From NCBI RefSeq assembly GCF_024586915.1, contig NZ_JANBVS010000027.1, positions 1-64,000 on the forward strand: a DNA stretch of 64,000 nt, in the 5' to 3' direction. Shown in pieces: positions 8,065-16,230 of the stretch. The translations under genes and the position numbers were made by a program. Under the pieces are notes generated by a model. The model ran no database searches, had not been told where the DNA came from, and saw only the letters and a program-made list of their open reading frames with translations. Source of the DNA: Bradyrhizobium sp. SRS-191. Its GTDB lineage: Bacteria > Pseudomonadota > Alphaproteobacteria > Rhizobiales > Xanthobacteraceae. How positions within the stretch are numbered: the first letter of the stretch is position 1; the number at the start of each line of letters is the position of its first letter.

Positions 8065-8724
8065 TCAGCGCAAACGGAGGTGGGTGTCGCGCACGGTGAG
8101 CTCGCCGGACCGCTGCATCCGCGCCAGCGCGCGATAGAGCGCTTCATGGGTGATGCCGAGTTCGGCAGCCCAATCCTTCTTGGTCCGGCCGAGCACGATG
8201 GCGGCGCCCTCCCCCTCCGTTTCGATGAAATGCACGATCCGCTCGCGCGCGCTCTTGAGGCTGAGCCGCTCCGACTGTGTGCGGACCCGGCGCAGCTCGC
8301 GCGCGAGGTGGTCGCTCCATTTGTCGCGGATCTCCGGCCGGCGCAGCGCATCCGCGAAGGCTTGGCGCTCGATCGCGAGCACGGTCGAATCCTGGGCGGC
8401 CACCGCATCGCAATGATAGGCCGGCTGGTCGAGACTGGCCTCGGCCAGAAAGCCCTGCCGCGCACGCTGCAGGATGACATCGTCGCCGACGCGCGAGCGG
8501 CGCAGCAGCCTCACCTCCCCGTCCAGCACGAAGAACATCGCCTGAGGCCGATCACCCCGGCAGAACAGGCTGCCATGACGTTGCAGCTCGATGCGCCGCG
8601 TGCGCAGCCGCGCGGCGGCCGGCAGCGCAGCCAGCAGCGGCGACAACCGTGCGAGGGCTCGCCAATCGAGCTGCGGCAGGCCATTTGACGAACCGCCAGC
8701 CGCGCGATGGTCGGTCGAAGGCAT
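8065..8724 (-). CDS. Crp/Fnr-family transcription regulator
   Basis: 219 aa. A cyclic-nucleotide-binding-like beta barrel (residues 25-130, 'GSLFCRGDRPQAMFFVLDGEV', 'GFLAEASLDQ') is followed by a long dimer helix (130-160). The C-terminal HTH is 'TKKDWAAELGITHEALYRALARMQRSGEL'. The four N-terminal cysteines of true Fnr are absent, so it is not an iron-sulphur oxygen sensor. Its start codon lies inside a 24-bp perfect palindrome shared with the divergent cytochrome gene, so it probably controls itself and that gene. The effector is unknown. Confidence 0.88.
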   Translation of the reverse strand: MPSTDHRAAGGSSNGLPQLDWRALARLSPLLAALPAAARLRTRRIELQRHGSLFCRGDRPQAMFFVLDGEVRLLRRSRVGDDVILQRARQGFLAEASLDQPAYHCDAVAAQDSTVLAIERQAFADALRRPEIRDKWSDHLARELRRVRTQSERLSLKSARERIVHFIETEGEGAAIVLGRTKKDWAAELGITHEALYRALARMQRSGELTVRDTHLRLR

Positions 8725-8743
8725 ATGATCCGGATCATATGCC
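8720..8743. promoter_or_regulatory. 24-bp perfect palindrome between crp-like gene and cytochrome gene
   Basis: The half-site ggcatatgatcc (8720-8731) is followed at once by its exact inverse complement (8732-8743). The sequence covers the start codon (8722-8724) of the minus-strand Crp/Fnr gene and lies immediately before the plus-strand cytochrome frame. It is the obvious candidate operator of the divergent pair. It differs from the E. coli Fnr box (TTGAT-N4-ATCAA) and from the Crp box, though 'atgat…atcat' is Fnr-like. Confidence 0.65.
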
Positions 8744-9277
8744 TTGACCGGCCGCCCGGTCTACTCCAGCGCGCGACGACCGATCGGAGGAAAGACCTCA
8801 TGCGCCTGCCTTGCCGCCACCACACTGGCGTTCGTTGCCGCCGCCGGCATCGCCAGCGCGCAGCATCACGGCCATCACGGCCTCGGCAGTGACGGTCCGC
8901 CAGTGGCTGACGCGCGCGAACGGGTGGCCTTTCCGCCTGAAATGACCGAGCACACGCTCGCCAATATGCGCGACCATCTGCTGGCGCTGCAGCAGATCAA
9001 TGACGCCCTCGCAGCCGGCGAGATGGACCAGGCAGGCCGCATCGCCGAGCAGCGCCTCGGCATGACCTCGCTGCGGCTGCATGGCGCGGCCGAGGTGGCC
9101 GGGTTCATGCCGCAGGGCATGCAGGACGCCGGAACGGCCATGCACAAGGCCGCGAGCCGCTTCGCCATCGCGGCACAGGACGCAGGCGTGACCGGCGATC
9201 TCAAGCCGGCGCTGAAGGCGCTGGGCGAAACGATGGCGGCCTGCGTCGGCTGCCATGCGGGCTACCGGTTCAAATAG
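8744..9277 (+). CDS. Exported c-type cytochrome (cytochrome c'-like), start region disturbed
   Basis: Up to 177 aa. The mature part is a helical bundle with a single C-terminal haem motif 'CVGCHAGYRF', the layout of the cytochrome c'/c556 fold, and a His-rich N-terminus (HHGHHG). ATG 8744 gives a long leader before the signal peptide core 'LAATTLAFVAAAGIASA'. A better start by ribosome binding site (ggagg at 8786-8790) is ATG 8800, but it is in another frame: removal of one base at about 8806-8811 would join it to the signal peptide. Either translation begins upstream or the gene carries a one-base insertion. It is divergent from the Crp/Fnr gene. Confidence 0.75.
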   Translation: MTGRPVYSSARRPIGGKTSCACLAATTLAFVAAAGIASAQHHGHHGLGSDGPPVADARERVAFPPEMTEHTLANMRDHLLALQQINDALAAGEMDQAGRIAEQRLGMTSLRLHGAAEVAGFMPQGMQDAGTAMHKAASRFAIAAQDAGVTGDLKPALKALGETMAACVGCHAGYRFK

Positions 9278-9320
9278 CGGAGGGCCGGACGACGGCGTGC
9301 CCACACTGCAGCCTCCCCGA

Positions 9321-9344
9321 CTATTTCCAATATTCTAGAAATAG
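9321..9344. promoter_or_regulatory. Candidate operator of the second ArsR unit
   Basis: ctatttc (9321-9327) and gaaatag (9338-9344) form a 7-bp inverted repeat 40 bp before the second ArsR start. It contains the 11-mer ttctagaaata (9333-9343), which recurs at 9723-9733 in front of the flavoprotein gene. The recurrence suggests a common repressor site. Confidence 0.55.
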
Positions 9345-9383
9345 CGTTTGACTCTCGGCGTGCCCCGTTCCATCCTCGACATT

Positions 9384-9701
9384 ATGAAGCTCGATGACGC
9401 CGCCGCCCGCCTGGAAGCCCTCGGCAACACCACCCGCCTGAAGATCTACCGCGCGCTGGTGCGGGCCGGGCATGCCGGGATGGCGGTCGGAAAGCTGCAG
9501 GAGCGGCTGAAGATCCCCGCCTCCACCCTGTCGCATCACGTCAAGACGCTGGTGGCCGTCGGCCTGATCTCGCAGCAGCGCGAGGGCACGACCCTGGTCT
9601 GTCATGCGGAATACGACGTGATGCGTTCCCTTCTCGGCTTTCTCGTCGCCGAATGCTGCGTCGAGGAGCGCGGCTGCGGCGCCGCGCAAACGGCCGCATG
9701 A
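9384..9701 (+). CDS. ArsR-family regulator, second copy
   Basis: 105 aa from ATG 9384 ('MKLDDAAARLEALGNTTRLKIYR'); the frame is open from 9348. The winged helix is 'LQERLKIPASTLSHHVKTLVAVGLI'. The C-terminal C91-C92 and C98 (CCVEERGC) match the Cys-Cys-X5-Cys As(III) site of the A. ferrooxidans-type ArsR. It is unlike the first ArsR in sequence and has its own inverted-repeat site. It is followed by the flavoprotein and MFS genes on the same strand, so it is likely to be their repressor. Confidence 0.88.
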   Translation: MKLDDAAARLEALGNTTRLKIYRALVRAGHAGMAVGKLQERLKIPASTLSHHVKTLVAVGLISQQREGTTLVCHAEYDVMRSLLGFLVAECCVEERGCGAAQTAA

Positions 9702-9722
9702 TATTGGCTTTTAATTCGATCC

Positions 9723-9733
9723 TTCTAGAAATA
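9723..9733 (+). promoter_or_regulatory. Second copy of the ttctagaaata site
   Basis: The 11-mer is identical to 9333-9343 and includes the palindrome ttctagaa. It lies 13 bp before the flavoprotein ATG, between the ArsR stop and a 'taggaga' ribosome binding site. It may allow separate repression of the downstream genes. Confidence 0.45.
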
Positions 9734-9746
9734 TAGGAGATGAGAC

Positions 9747-11111
9747 ATGACGGAAGCCAAGACGGTCGCGATCATCGGCGCCGGCCCGGTCGGGCTCGCG
9801 GCGGCAGCGCATGCGATGGAGCGCGGCTTGAAGCCGATCGTGCTGGAGGCAGGTCCCGAGGCCGCGCATGCGGTGCGGCAGTGGCAGCACGTGCAGCTGT
9901 TCTCGCCGTGGAGATACAATGTCGACACGGCGGCAGCGCGGCTGCTCGCTTCGACCGGCTGGAATTCGCCTGATCCCGATGTCTATCCGACCGGCCGCGA
10001 GCTGATCGAGTCCTACCTCGCACCGCTGGCGACCCGCACGGCGCTGCGCGACGTCATCAGGACCTCGCATCGCGTCACCGCGATCAGCCGCGCAGGGTTC
10101 GACAAGGCCAAGTCGAAGGGACGCGCCGCGGCACCGTTCGAGATCCGCACCCGTAACGGCAAGGGCGACGCGGCAATGCAGGCCGATGCGGTGATCGATG
10201 TCTCCGGCACCTGGTTCTCGCCCAATCCGGCCGGCGGCAACGGCCTGCCCGCGCTGGGCGAGCGCGAACATCAGGGGCGCATCGCCTATGGCATGCCCGA
10301 CCTACGCGGCGCCCAGCGCGGCCGCTATGCCGGCAAGACCGTCGCCGTGCTCGGCGGCGGTCATTCGGCCGTCGGCACCTTGATCGACCTTGCGGCGCTC
10401 GCGCAGGACGCGCCGGGCACGCAGGCGATCTGGCTGCTGCGGGCCGACGATCCCGCCAAGTCGTTCGGCGGCGGCAGCGCCGACCAGCTTGCTGCGCGCG
10501 GCGAGCTCGGGATGGCCTTCGCGGCGCTGGTGCGCTCGGGCCGCATCCGGGTCGAGAGCGGATGTCACGTCGCCCGCATCGCCGATGACAACGGACGGCT
10601 GCAGATCATCACGAGCGGTGATCGCAGCATCACCGCGGACGAGCTGATCGTCGCGACCGGCTTCCGTCCGGATCTCTCGCTGTTGTCGGAGCTGCGGCTC
10701 CGGCTCGATCCGGCGATCGAAGCACCGATCGCGCTGGCGCCGCTGATCGACCCGAACGAGCATTCCTGCGGCACGGTGCGGCCGCATGGCGCGCGCGAAC
10801 TGGCGCAGGCCGACGAGCCCGGCCTGTATCTCGCGGGCATGAAGAGCTATGGCCGCGCGCCGACCTTCCTGATGATGACCGGCTACGAGCAGGTGCGCTC
10901 GATCACTGCCGATATCGCCGGCGACAAGAAGGCGGCCGCGCGTGTCGAGCTGCAGTTGCCGGAGACCGGAGTCTGCACCCGCGGCGGGGTCGGGAGCATT
11001 GCAGCCTTGCCCGGCTGCTGTGGCGGACCGGCGCCGGCAGAGGTAGACAGTTGCTGTGCCGACGACGCCAAGGCCAAAGCGGCGGGGCGCACCGGCTGCG
11101 GCTGCTCCTGA
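9747..11111 (+). CDS. FAD/NAD(P)-dependent oxidoreductase with Cys-rich tail, metalloid-associated
   Basis: 454 aa. The FAD-binding motif is 'IIGAGPVGLAAAAHA' (residues 9-23), a second dinucleotide motif is 'VAVLGGGHSAVG' (about 202-213), and 'ELIVATGFRPD' is near 310. This is the layout of flavin-containing monooxygenase/lysine-monooxygenase-like flavoproteins, as in ArsO-type ars-operon proteins. The last 50 residues hold two Cys pairs plus a GCGC end ('GCCGG', 'SCCADD', 'GCGCS'), unusual for the family and suited to As(III) or other soft-metal binding. It lies between ArsR and an MFS transporter, 27 bp from the latter. The specific substrate is unknown. Confidence 0.8.
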   Translation: MTEAKTVAIIGAGPVGLAAAAHAMERGLKPIVLEAGPEAAHAVRQWQHVQLFSPWRYNVDTAAARLLASTGWNSPDPDVYPTGRELIESYLAPLATRTALRDVIRTSHRVTAISRAGFDKAKSKGRAAAPFEIRTRNGKGDAAMQADAVIDVSGTWFSPNPAGGNGLPALGEREHQGRIAYGMPDLRGAQRGRYAGKTVAVLGGGHSAVGTLIDLAALAQDAPGTQAIWLLRADDPAKSFGGGSADQLAARGELGMAFAALVRSGRIRVESGCHVARIADDNGRLQIITSGDRSITADELIVATGFRPDLSLLSELRLRLDPAIEAPIALAPLIDPNEHSCGTVRPHGARELAQADEPGLYLAGMKSYGRAPTFLMMTGYEQVRSITADIAGDKKAAARVELQLPETGVCTRGGVGSIAALPGCCGGPAPAEVDSCCADDAKAKAAGRTGCGCS

Positions 11112-11138
11112 CGTCGCGCGAACGAGAGGTTTTGGGGA

Positions 11139-12326
11139 ATGCAGGCACGACGGCTGGGCGTGGTCATCGCTCTCGGCACCGCCCAGACGCTGGCCTGGGG
11201 ATCGAGCTACTATCTGCCGGCGATCCTCGCCGATCCGATCGCGCGCGACCTCGGCATCTCCGACAACTGGTTCTTCGCCGCCTTCTCGGCCTCGCTGATC
11301 ATCTCCGGTCTGCTCGGCCCGCGCATCGGTCGGCAGATCGACCGCGTCGGCGGCCGGCAGGTGCTGTGCGCCTCCAACCTAGTTCTGGCAGTCGGGCTCG
11401 CGCTGCTCGGCCTGTCGCATTCGCTATGGGTGATGGCGATCGCGTGGCTCTGGCTCGGCGTCGGCATGGGGCTCGGGCTCTACGATGCCGCGTTCGGCGC
11501 ACTCGGGCGCATCTACGGCAAGGACGCGCGCGGCTCCATCACCGGCATCACCCTGATCGCGGGCTTCGCCTCCACGGTCGGCTGGCCGCTGAGCACCTGG
11601 GGGCTCGCGACGATCGGCTGGCGCGAGACCTGCTTCGCCTGGGCGATCGCCCATCTCGTCATCGGCCTGCCGCTCAATCTGTCGCTGCCGCGCGCGACGC
11701 AATTGGCGGCAGGTGAGGCGCAGACCGCCAAGCCGAACATCCCGCTCGACCGCCCGATGGTGCTGATCGCCTTCGCGATGGCTGCGGCCTGGACGGTGAC
11801 CGCGGCGATGGCGGTGCATCTGCCGCGGCTGATGCAGGCGTTCGGCGCGACACCTGCGCAGGCGTTGTTCGCCGGCATGATGATCGGGCCGGCACAGGTC
11901 GCGGCCCGCGTATTCGAGGCGGGCTTCCTCAGCCGCTTCCATCCGCTGGCCTCGGCGCGGCTCGCCTGCATCACCCATCCGATCGGCGCGCTGACGATCG
12001 GATTGTTCGGCGGCGGCGCGGCCGCCGCCTTCGCGCTGCTGCATGGCTCGGGCAATGGCATCCTGACGATCGCCCGAGGCACGCTGCCGCTCGCGATCTT
12101 CGGCCCGACCAACTACGCCTATCGGCTCGGCCTGATCGGCGCGCCGTCGCGGATCTGCCAGGCCTTCTCGCCGCTGCTGTTCGGCCTGCTGATCGACGCG
12201 CTCGGCCGCGGCGTGCTGATCGTGTCGGCGAGCCTCAGCCTGTCGGCGCTCACAGCCCTGATGCTGCTGTCGGCCGAGCGCGCGGACGCGGCCGTGCCTA
12301 GTGGAGCGCCGGACAAGGCGGCCTGA
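11139..12326 (+). CDS. MFS transporter of the ArsR-flavoprotein unit
   Basis: 395 aa with about 12 hydrophobic segments. Typical MFS loops include 'GPRIGRQIDRVGGRQVL' between helices 2 and 3. It follows the flavoprotein gene by 27 bp and is likely cotranscribed with it and ArsR. By context it would export the product of the flavoprotein (an oxidised or organic arsenical, or another metalloid compound). No residue pattern fixes the substrate, so this is inference. Confidence 0.85.
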   Translation: MQARRLGVVIALGTAQTLAWGSSYYLPAILADPIARDLGISDNWFFAAFSASLIISGLLGPRIGRQIDRVGGRQVLCASNLVLAVGLALLGLSHSLWVMAIAWLWLGVGMGLGLYDAAFGALGRIYGKDARGSITGITLIAGFASTVGWPLSTWGLATIGWRETCFAWAIAHLVIGLPLNLSLPRATQLAAGEAQTAKPNIPLDRPMVLIAFAMAAAWTVTAAMAVHLPRLMQAFGATPAQALFAGMMIGPAQVAARVFEAGFLSRFHPLASARLACITHPIGALTIGLFGGGAAAAFALLHGSGNGILTIARGTLPLAIFGPTNYAYRLGLIGAPSRICQAFSPLLFGLLIDALGRGVLIVSASLSLSALTALMLLSAERADAAVPSGAPDKAA

Positions 12327-12469
12327 GCGCTTTAAGATCTGCTTAACCAGCTTTCGGGTCTTCCGCACCGGCGTGGCGGCGGCGCTGGGCATGATGACGC
12401 GCATATACGGAAAGTTGAAGCTTCGGCGAAACGATGCTCCGTGGTCATACGGGGGGCGTTCACGACACG

Positions 12470-14065
12470 ATGGCATTGCAGCGCAAACACATGCTTCGTG
12501 CCGGAGCCGTAGCCGCCTGTGTCGGGATCTTCCTGGCCGGCGCCGATCTCGCCGTGACCGCACTGATCGGCGGCCAGACGACACGGCAACTCAGCGAACT
12601 CAGCAAAGTGGCGCTGCGCCGCTCCGAGGCCGCGATCGATTCCGCCGGCGCGATCCTCAACCGCCTGATCGCCAAGGGACCGATGGATTGCAGCGCCATC
12701 GCGCTGCAGGCGCTGCGCCTGAACGTCTATCAAGGCACGATCATCAAGGACATCCGCACCGTCAATCGCGATGGGTCGGTGCTGTGCTCGGCCTATCCCG
12801 AGACGCTCGAATTCGACAATGGCTGGGCGCGGCAGGAGGAGATGTTCAAATCCGCCGACGGCGAGCTTCGGCTGTTCCAGGTCGAGCAGTTCACCGGCGC
12901 GGCCTTCGCCGTGATGCGCGAGATCGACGCGACGCGATCGCTGGCGGCCATCCTGCGCATCGACGGCAATCTGCTCGACGTGATGCCGGTCGGCCTGCGC
13001 GGCGAGAGCGACATCACCTTGACCCTGCCCGATGGCGAGCAGGTCGCCGGCTATCATCCCGGCGCGGCAGCCAAGCCGTCGGCGCAGTCGGTCGCCTTCA
13101 CCACCGTGTCCGACCGCTACCCGCTGCAAGCCACCATCCATGTGCGGCCGCAGAGCCTGAGCGCGCGCCAGGAGACGGCCTATCTGTTGACCATGCTCGC
13201 CGCCGGCGTGCTCGGCGGGCTGTTCGGCCTGCTGCTGGCGAGCTACTTGAACCGGCCGGTCGATCCAGTCGCCGAGCTCGATCGCGGGCTCGCGGCCCAT
13301 GAGTTCAAGCCCTATCTGCAGCCGACCTTCCGGCTGAAGACCGGCGACATCGTCGGCTGCGAGATCCTGGCGCGCTGGGAGCGGCCGGATGGCCGGGTCA
13401 TGCAGCCGATGAGCTTCATCCCCCTCGCCGAGAGCACCGGCCGCATCGAGACGCTGACCTGGCAGATCCTCAAGACCGCGCTGCGCGAGCTGCAGCCGGA
13501 GATGAAGCAGGACAAGCTGTTCAAGATGTCGGTCAACATCACGCCGCGGCATCTGCTCGGCGACGGCTTCATCGACGAGCTGCGCAAGGTGGTCGCATCG
13601 TCTTCCGTCTCGACGCGCCAGGTCGTGCTGGAGGTCACCGAACGCGAGGAGCTGGCCGACCTCACCAAGGCAACCACCGTGGTCAAGGAGCTCAGCGATC
13701 TCGGCTTCCGCATCGCGCTCGACGATGTCGGCATCGGCCATAGCGGCCTGTCCACCATCCAGCGGCTCGGCGCGCGCATCCTGAAGATCGACAAGTTCTT
13801 CGTCGACGCGATCACGCGCGACCAGTCGGCGGCCGTGGTGGTGCAGATGCTGGTGGCACTGGCGCGCGAGCTCGACATGTCCGTCGTTGCCGAGGGGATC
13901 GAGCACCAGGAGCAGGTCGACGCGCTGCTCGCCTGCGGCGTCGAGGAAGGCCAGGGCTATCTGGTCGCGCCGCCGCTGTCGCTCGACCGGTTCAAGCAGT
14001 TCCTCGACGTGCGGCGCGCCGCGGCTGCGACCGGCCGCGTGGCCAAGCCGGAGCTGGCGGCCTAG
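12470..14065 (+). CDS. Membrane cyclic-di-GMP phosphodiesterase (periplasmic CSS-like sensor + EAL)
   Basis: 531 aa from ATG 12470 (ggggg 12 bp before). The frame is open from 12434 but the extra 12 residues are not membrane-like. The layout is a membrane helix (8-30), a periplasmic sensor of about 200 residues with cysteines at about 74 and 106 ('MDCSAI', 'VLCSAYPE', resembling the CSS-motif domain of PdeC-type enzymes), a second helix (237-259), then EAL (267-520). Catalytic-type motifs include 'EILARW', 'NITPRHL', 'EVTEREE' and 'VVAEGIE'. The DDFGTG loop reads DDVGIG, which may alter activity. It probably lowers c-di-GMP in response to periplasmic redox state. Confidence 0.85.
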   Translation: MALQRKHMLRAGAVAACVGIFLAGADLAVTALIGGQTTRQLSELSKVALRRSEAAIDSAGAILNRLIAKGPMDCSAIALQALRLNVYQGTIIKDIRTVNRDGSVLCSAYPETLEFDNGWARQEEMFKSADGELRLFQVEQFTGAAFAVMREIDATRSLAAILRIDGNLLDVMPVGLRGESDITLTLPDGEQVAGYHPGAAAKPSAQSVAFTTVSDRYPLQATIHVRPQSLSARQETAYLLTMLAAGVLGGLFGLLLASYLNRPVDPVAELDRGLAAHEFKPYLQPTFRLKTGDIVGCEILARWERPDGRVMQPMSFIPLAESTGRIETLTWQILKTALRELQPEMKQDKLFKMSVNITPRHLLGDGFIDELRKVVASSSVSTRQVVLEVTEREELADLTKATTVVKELSDLGFRIALDDVGIGHSGLSTIQRLGARILKIDKFFVDAITRDQSAAVVVQMLVALARELDMSVVAEGIEHQEQVDALLACGVEEGQGYLVAPPLSLDRFKQFLDVRRAAAATGRVAKPELAA

Positions 14066-14074
14066 CCGCGCGCT

Positions 14075-14503
14075 CTATTGCTTCACCATCTGCCCGCGGA
14101 TCTCACCGCCCGGATTGGCCTGGGTGTGGATGTTTGCGTACCATTTGCCGGCAATGAGATCGGCGGCCTGCGCGTCGGTGAGCGCAGCCGCGCCGGTGAT
14201 CGGCGGCTCCGGGCTCTTGAACGGCAGCACGATGCCGGCGGTCTTGCCGGGCTCGCTGGGGCCGTGGAAATGCGCGCCGATCGGCGGTCCGCTCAGGCCC
14301 GAAAACGTGATCTTCCAGGTCAGCGTCTTGGTCGCGGTATCGAAGCTCGCCTCCGCAGTTCCGGACGCCGTGCTGCCATTCGGCGGCACTTCGTTGGCGG
14401 CTTTCAGCTCCGATGTCAGGACAATGGTATCGGCGTGAGCGAGCGGCGTGGCCGCGAGGCAGGCGGCGAACACGAGCAGCGCCCAGCCAGACTTCCGATG
14501 CAT
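14075..14503 (-). CDS. Exported CHRD-domain protein
   Basis: 142 aa from ATG 14503, which gives a signal peptide (HRKSGWALLVFAACLAATPLAHA). The single CHRD domain shows 'LKAANEVPPNGSTASGTAEAS', 'GPPIGAHFHGP', and the end 'WYANIHTQANPGGEIRGQM'. CHRD domains are extracytoplasmic beta folds of unclear function, first seen in chordin. It is convergent with the EAL gene, 9 bp apart, and divergent from the TetR gene. Confidence 0.88.
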   Translation of the reverse strand: MHRKSGWALLVFAACLAATPLAHADTIVLTSELKAANEVPPNGSTASGTAEASFDTATKTLTWKITFSGLSGPPIGAHFHGPSEPGKTAGIVLPFKSPEPPITGAAALTDAQAADLIAGKWYANIHTQANPGGEIRGQMVKQ

Positions 14504-14662
14504 GGTTTCCCCCGGTTGTTTTGCGCAGTCTGGAGTCTGACGACCCCCGAGGCAAGCCGTTATTCCGCCGCACGCACCGAACCAACGGCGACCGGCTTGA
14601 TTGATCAATGCGGGCCGCTGTGCCAAACAGGCGGACCCTCACAAGGAGCACGACAGAAGGCG

Positions 14663-15331
14663 ATGGCGGAACGGATGGCTGCTTCCAAGACGGCGCGCGG
14701 CAAGGTCGGACGTCCCTCGCTCGAACGTGCCGGTGAGGTCGAGGAGCGCATCCTGGATGCCGCCAAGACGGTGTTCCTCACTCAGGGCTTCGAGGGCGCG
14801 AGCGTCGACGAGATCGCGCAGACCGCGCGCGCCGGCAAGCCGACAATCTACGCGCGCTTTCCCAGCAAGGCGGCCCTGTTCGCGGCGGTGATCTGCCGCC
14901 AGGCGGCGAACAATACGCAATATGAGAACCTGGTGCCGCAGGGCCGCAGTTTCCGTGCTCGCCTCGTCAACCTTGCCATGACGCTGATCGAGCGCGCCTT
15001 CGTCGGCGAAACCATCGGCCTGATGCGCACCGCGATCGCCGAGAACCCACGCTTCCCCGAGCTGACGCTCGAGATCCAGGACTCGGCACGTGAGCGCGCC
15101 ACGCGGAATGTCAGCCATGTGATCGGCGAGCTGGCGCGCGCCGAAGGTCTTTACGGCAAGGGCGCCTTCGCTGCCGACAGGCTCGAGGAGACCACGAAGA
15201 TCTTCATCGATCTCGTCGTGTTCTCGATGCTGTTCCGCGCTTTGCTCGGCGAGGACATGCGCGCGCTTAAGAAGGAAGCACAGGCCTATGTCGAAGGCCG
15301 CGTGGATTTCTTTTTGTCGGCGGCGACGTAA
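14663..15331 (+). CDS. TetR-family regulator
   Basis: 222 aa from ATG 14663; ATG 14675 is an alternative. A basic tail (SKTARGKVGRPS) precedes the HTH: 'ERILDAAKTVFLTQGFEGASVDEIAQTARAGKPTIYARFPSKAALFAAV'. The C-terminal half is helical and ligand-binding, like the AefR/TetR_C group ('FVGETIGLMRTAIAENPRFPEL'). The frame continues far upstream only as a shadow of the CHRD gene. The target is not evident. It converges on the GntR gene, 7 bp apart. Confidence 0.85.
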   Translation: MAERMAASKTARGKVGRPSLERAGEVEERILDAAKTVFLTQGFEGASVDEIAQTARAGKPTIYARFPSKAALFAAVICRQAANNTQYENLVPQGRSFRARLVNLAMTLIERAFVGETIGLMRTAIAENPRFPELTLEIQDSARERATRNVSHVIGELARAEGLYGKGAFAADRLEETTKIFIDLVVFSMLFRALLGEDMRALKKEAQAYVEGRVDFFLSAAT

Positions 15332-15338
15332 GCCATAG

Positions 15339-16055
15339 CTAGTCCCGCTCGGTGACGCGCAGCTCCGGGAAGATCGTCTCGTCCTGAAGGATGACGTCGG
15401 CGGTGCGCTGATAGTGCGCAGTCAGAAGCGCGACGGCACCCTCGACATCCGCGTTCAGCACGGCAGTGACGATCGCGGCGTGCTCGTCGCCGACCGCGCG
15501 TGACGGAAACGCCTTGCGGATCGAGAGCCGGCGGTAGCGATAGAGCTGGTCGGCGAGCTGGCCGCAGAACGCGACGAGCGATTGCGAGCCGCAATTTGCG
15601 ATCAGGACACGGTGATAGATGCGGTGCAGCCGCTCCCACTCCGGATTGTCCTCGAAGGTGGTGGCGCTGAGCGAACGCGGCGCGCGGCTGAGACGGTGCT
15701 GCGCCAGCACCAGCTGCTCCTCCCATTGCGGCGTCTTGGCCTTCATCGACTCGCGCAGCGCCAGCGCCTCGACCCAGCAGCGCGTCTTGGTCAGCTCGGC
15801 GAGCTCGGCGCGGCTGATGTCCTTGACGTAGAAGCCGCGCTGCTCGCGCACCTCCACCAGGCCGTCGGCCGTAAGGCGGTTCAGCGCCTCGCGCAGCGGC
15901 GTCTGCCCGGTCTGATAGGCCTCGGTCAGGAAGCGCATCTGCAGCTTGCGCGATGGCGCCAGCCGCCCGGACAGCAGGTCCTCGCGCAGCCGGTCATACA
16001 CATGGCTCGCCTGGGTCGACGGGCCCTGCCCCTCGGCCTCCACAACCGCATCCAC
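15339..16055 (-). CDS. GntR-family (FCD) regulator of the aromatic cluster
   Basis: 238 aa from GTG 16055. This start is preferred over ATG 16109 because a strong ribosome binding site (ggaggag) lies about 8 bp before it. The N-terminal winged helix is 'VYDRLREDLLSGRLAPSRKLQMRFL' then 'TPLREALNRLTADGLVEVREQRGFYV'. The C-terminal FCD helical domain has 'HRIYHRVLIANCGSQSLVAFCGQL' and 'DEHAAIVTAVLNADVEGAVALLTAHY', with metal- or ligand-binding histidines. It is divergent from the dioxygenase gene and probably controls that cluster. Confidence 0.87.
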   Translation of the reverse strand: MDAVVEAEGQGPSTQASHVYDRLREDLLSGRLAPSRKLQMRFLTEAYQTGQTPLREALNRLTADGLVEVREQRGFYVKDISRAELAELTKTRCWVEALALRESMKAKTPQWEEQLVLAQHRLSRAPRSLSATTFEDNPEWERLHRIYHRVLIANCGSQSLVAFCGQLADQLYRYRRLSIRKAFPSRAVGDEHAAIVTAVLNADVEGAVALLTAHYQRTADVILQDETIFPELRVTERD

Positions 16056-16230
16056 GTCCGATCTCCTCCGATTCCGCTTCGAAATATAGAGCTTTGCCTC
16101 AAAACACAAAATTTATAAATTCTGATTGATTTTGATTTTTTATGTAATAATGAAGATCGAGCCGGATCACCGGCCACGGCACAAAAAACTTGGCGCGCAC
16201 CCCACGGTGTTCGCGCGGGAGGACACGTCC
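16056..16230. promoter_or_regulatory. AT-rich divergent promoter region, GntR / dioxygenase
   Basis: A 175-bp spacer much richer in A+T than its surroundings at 16100-16150. It holds the 12-bp perfect palindrome aatttataaatt (16110-16121) and the near-repeats gattgatttt and tgatttttta. It is a likely site of both promoters and of the GntR operator. A ribosome binding site (gggagga) lies at 16217-16223 before ATG 16231. Confidence 0.5.

Noticed and set aside
8065..8724. Oxygen-sensing Fnr
   Set aside because: The N-terminal cysteine cluster that binds the iron-sulphur centre is absent.
14078..14662. Long N-terminal extension of the TetR frame
   Set aside because: It is antisense to the CHRD gene, low-complexity, and is followed by a proper HTH start at 14663.
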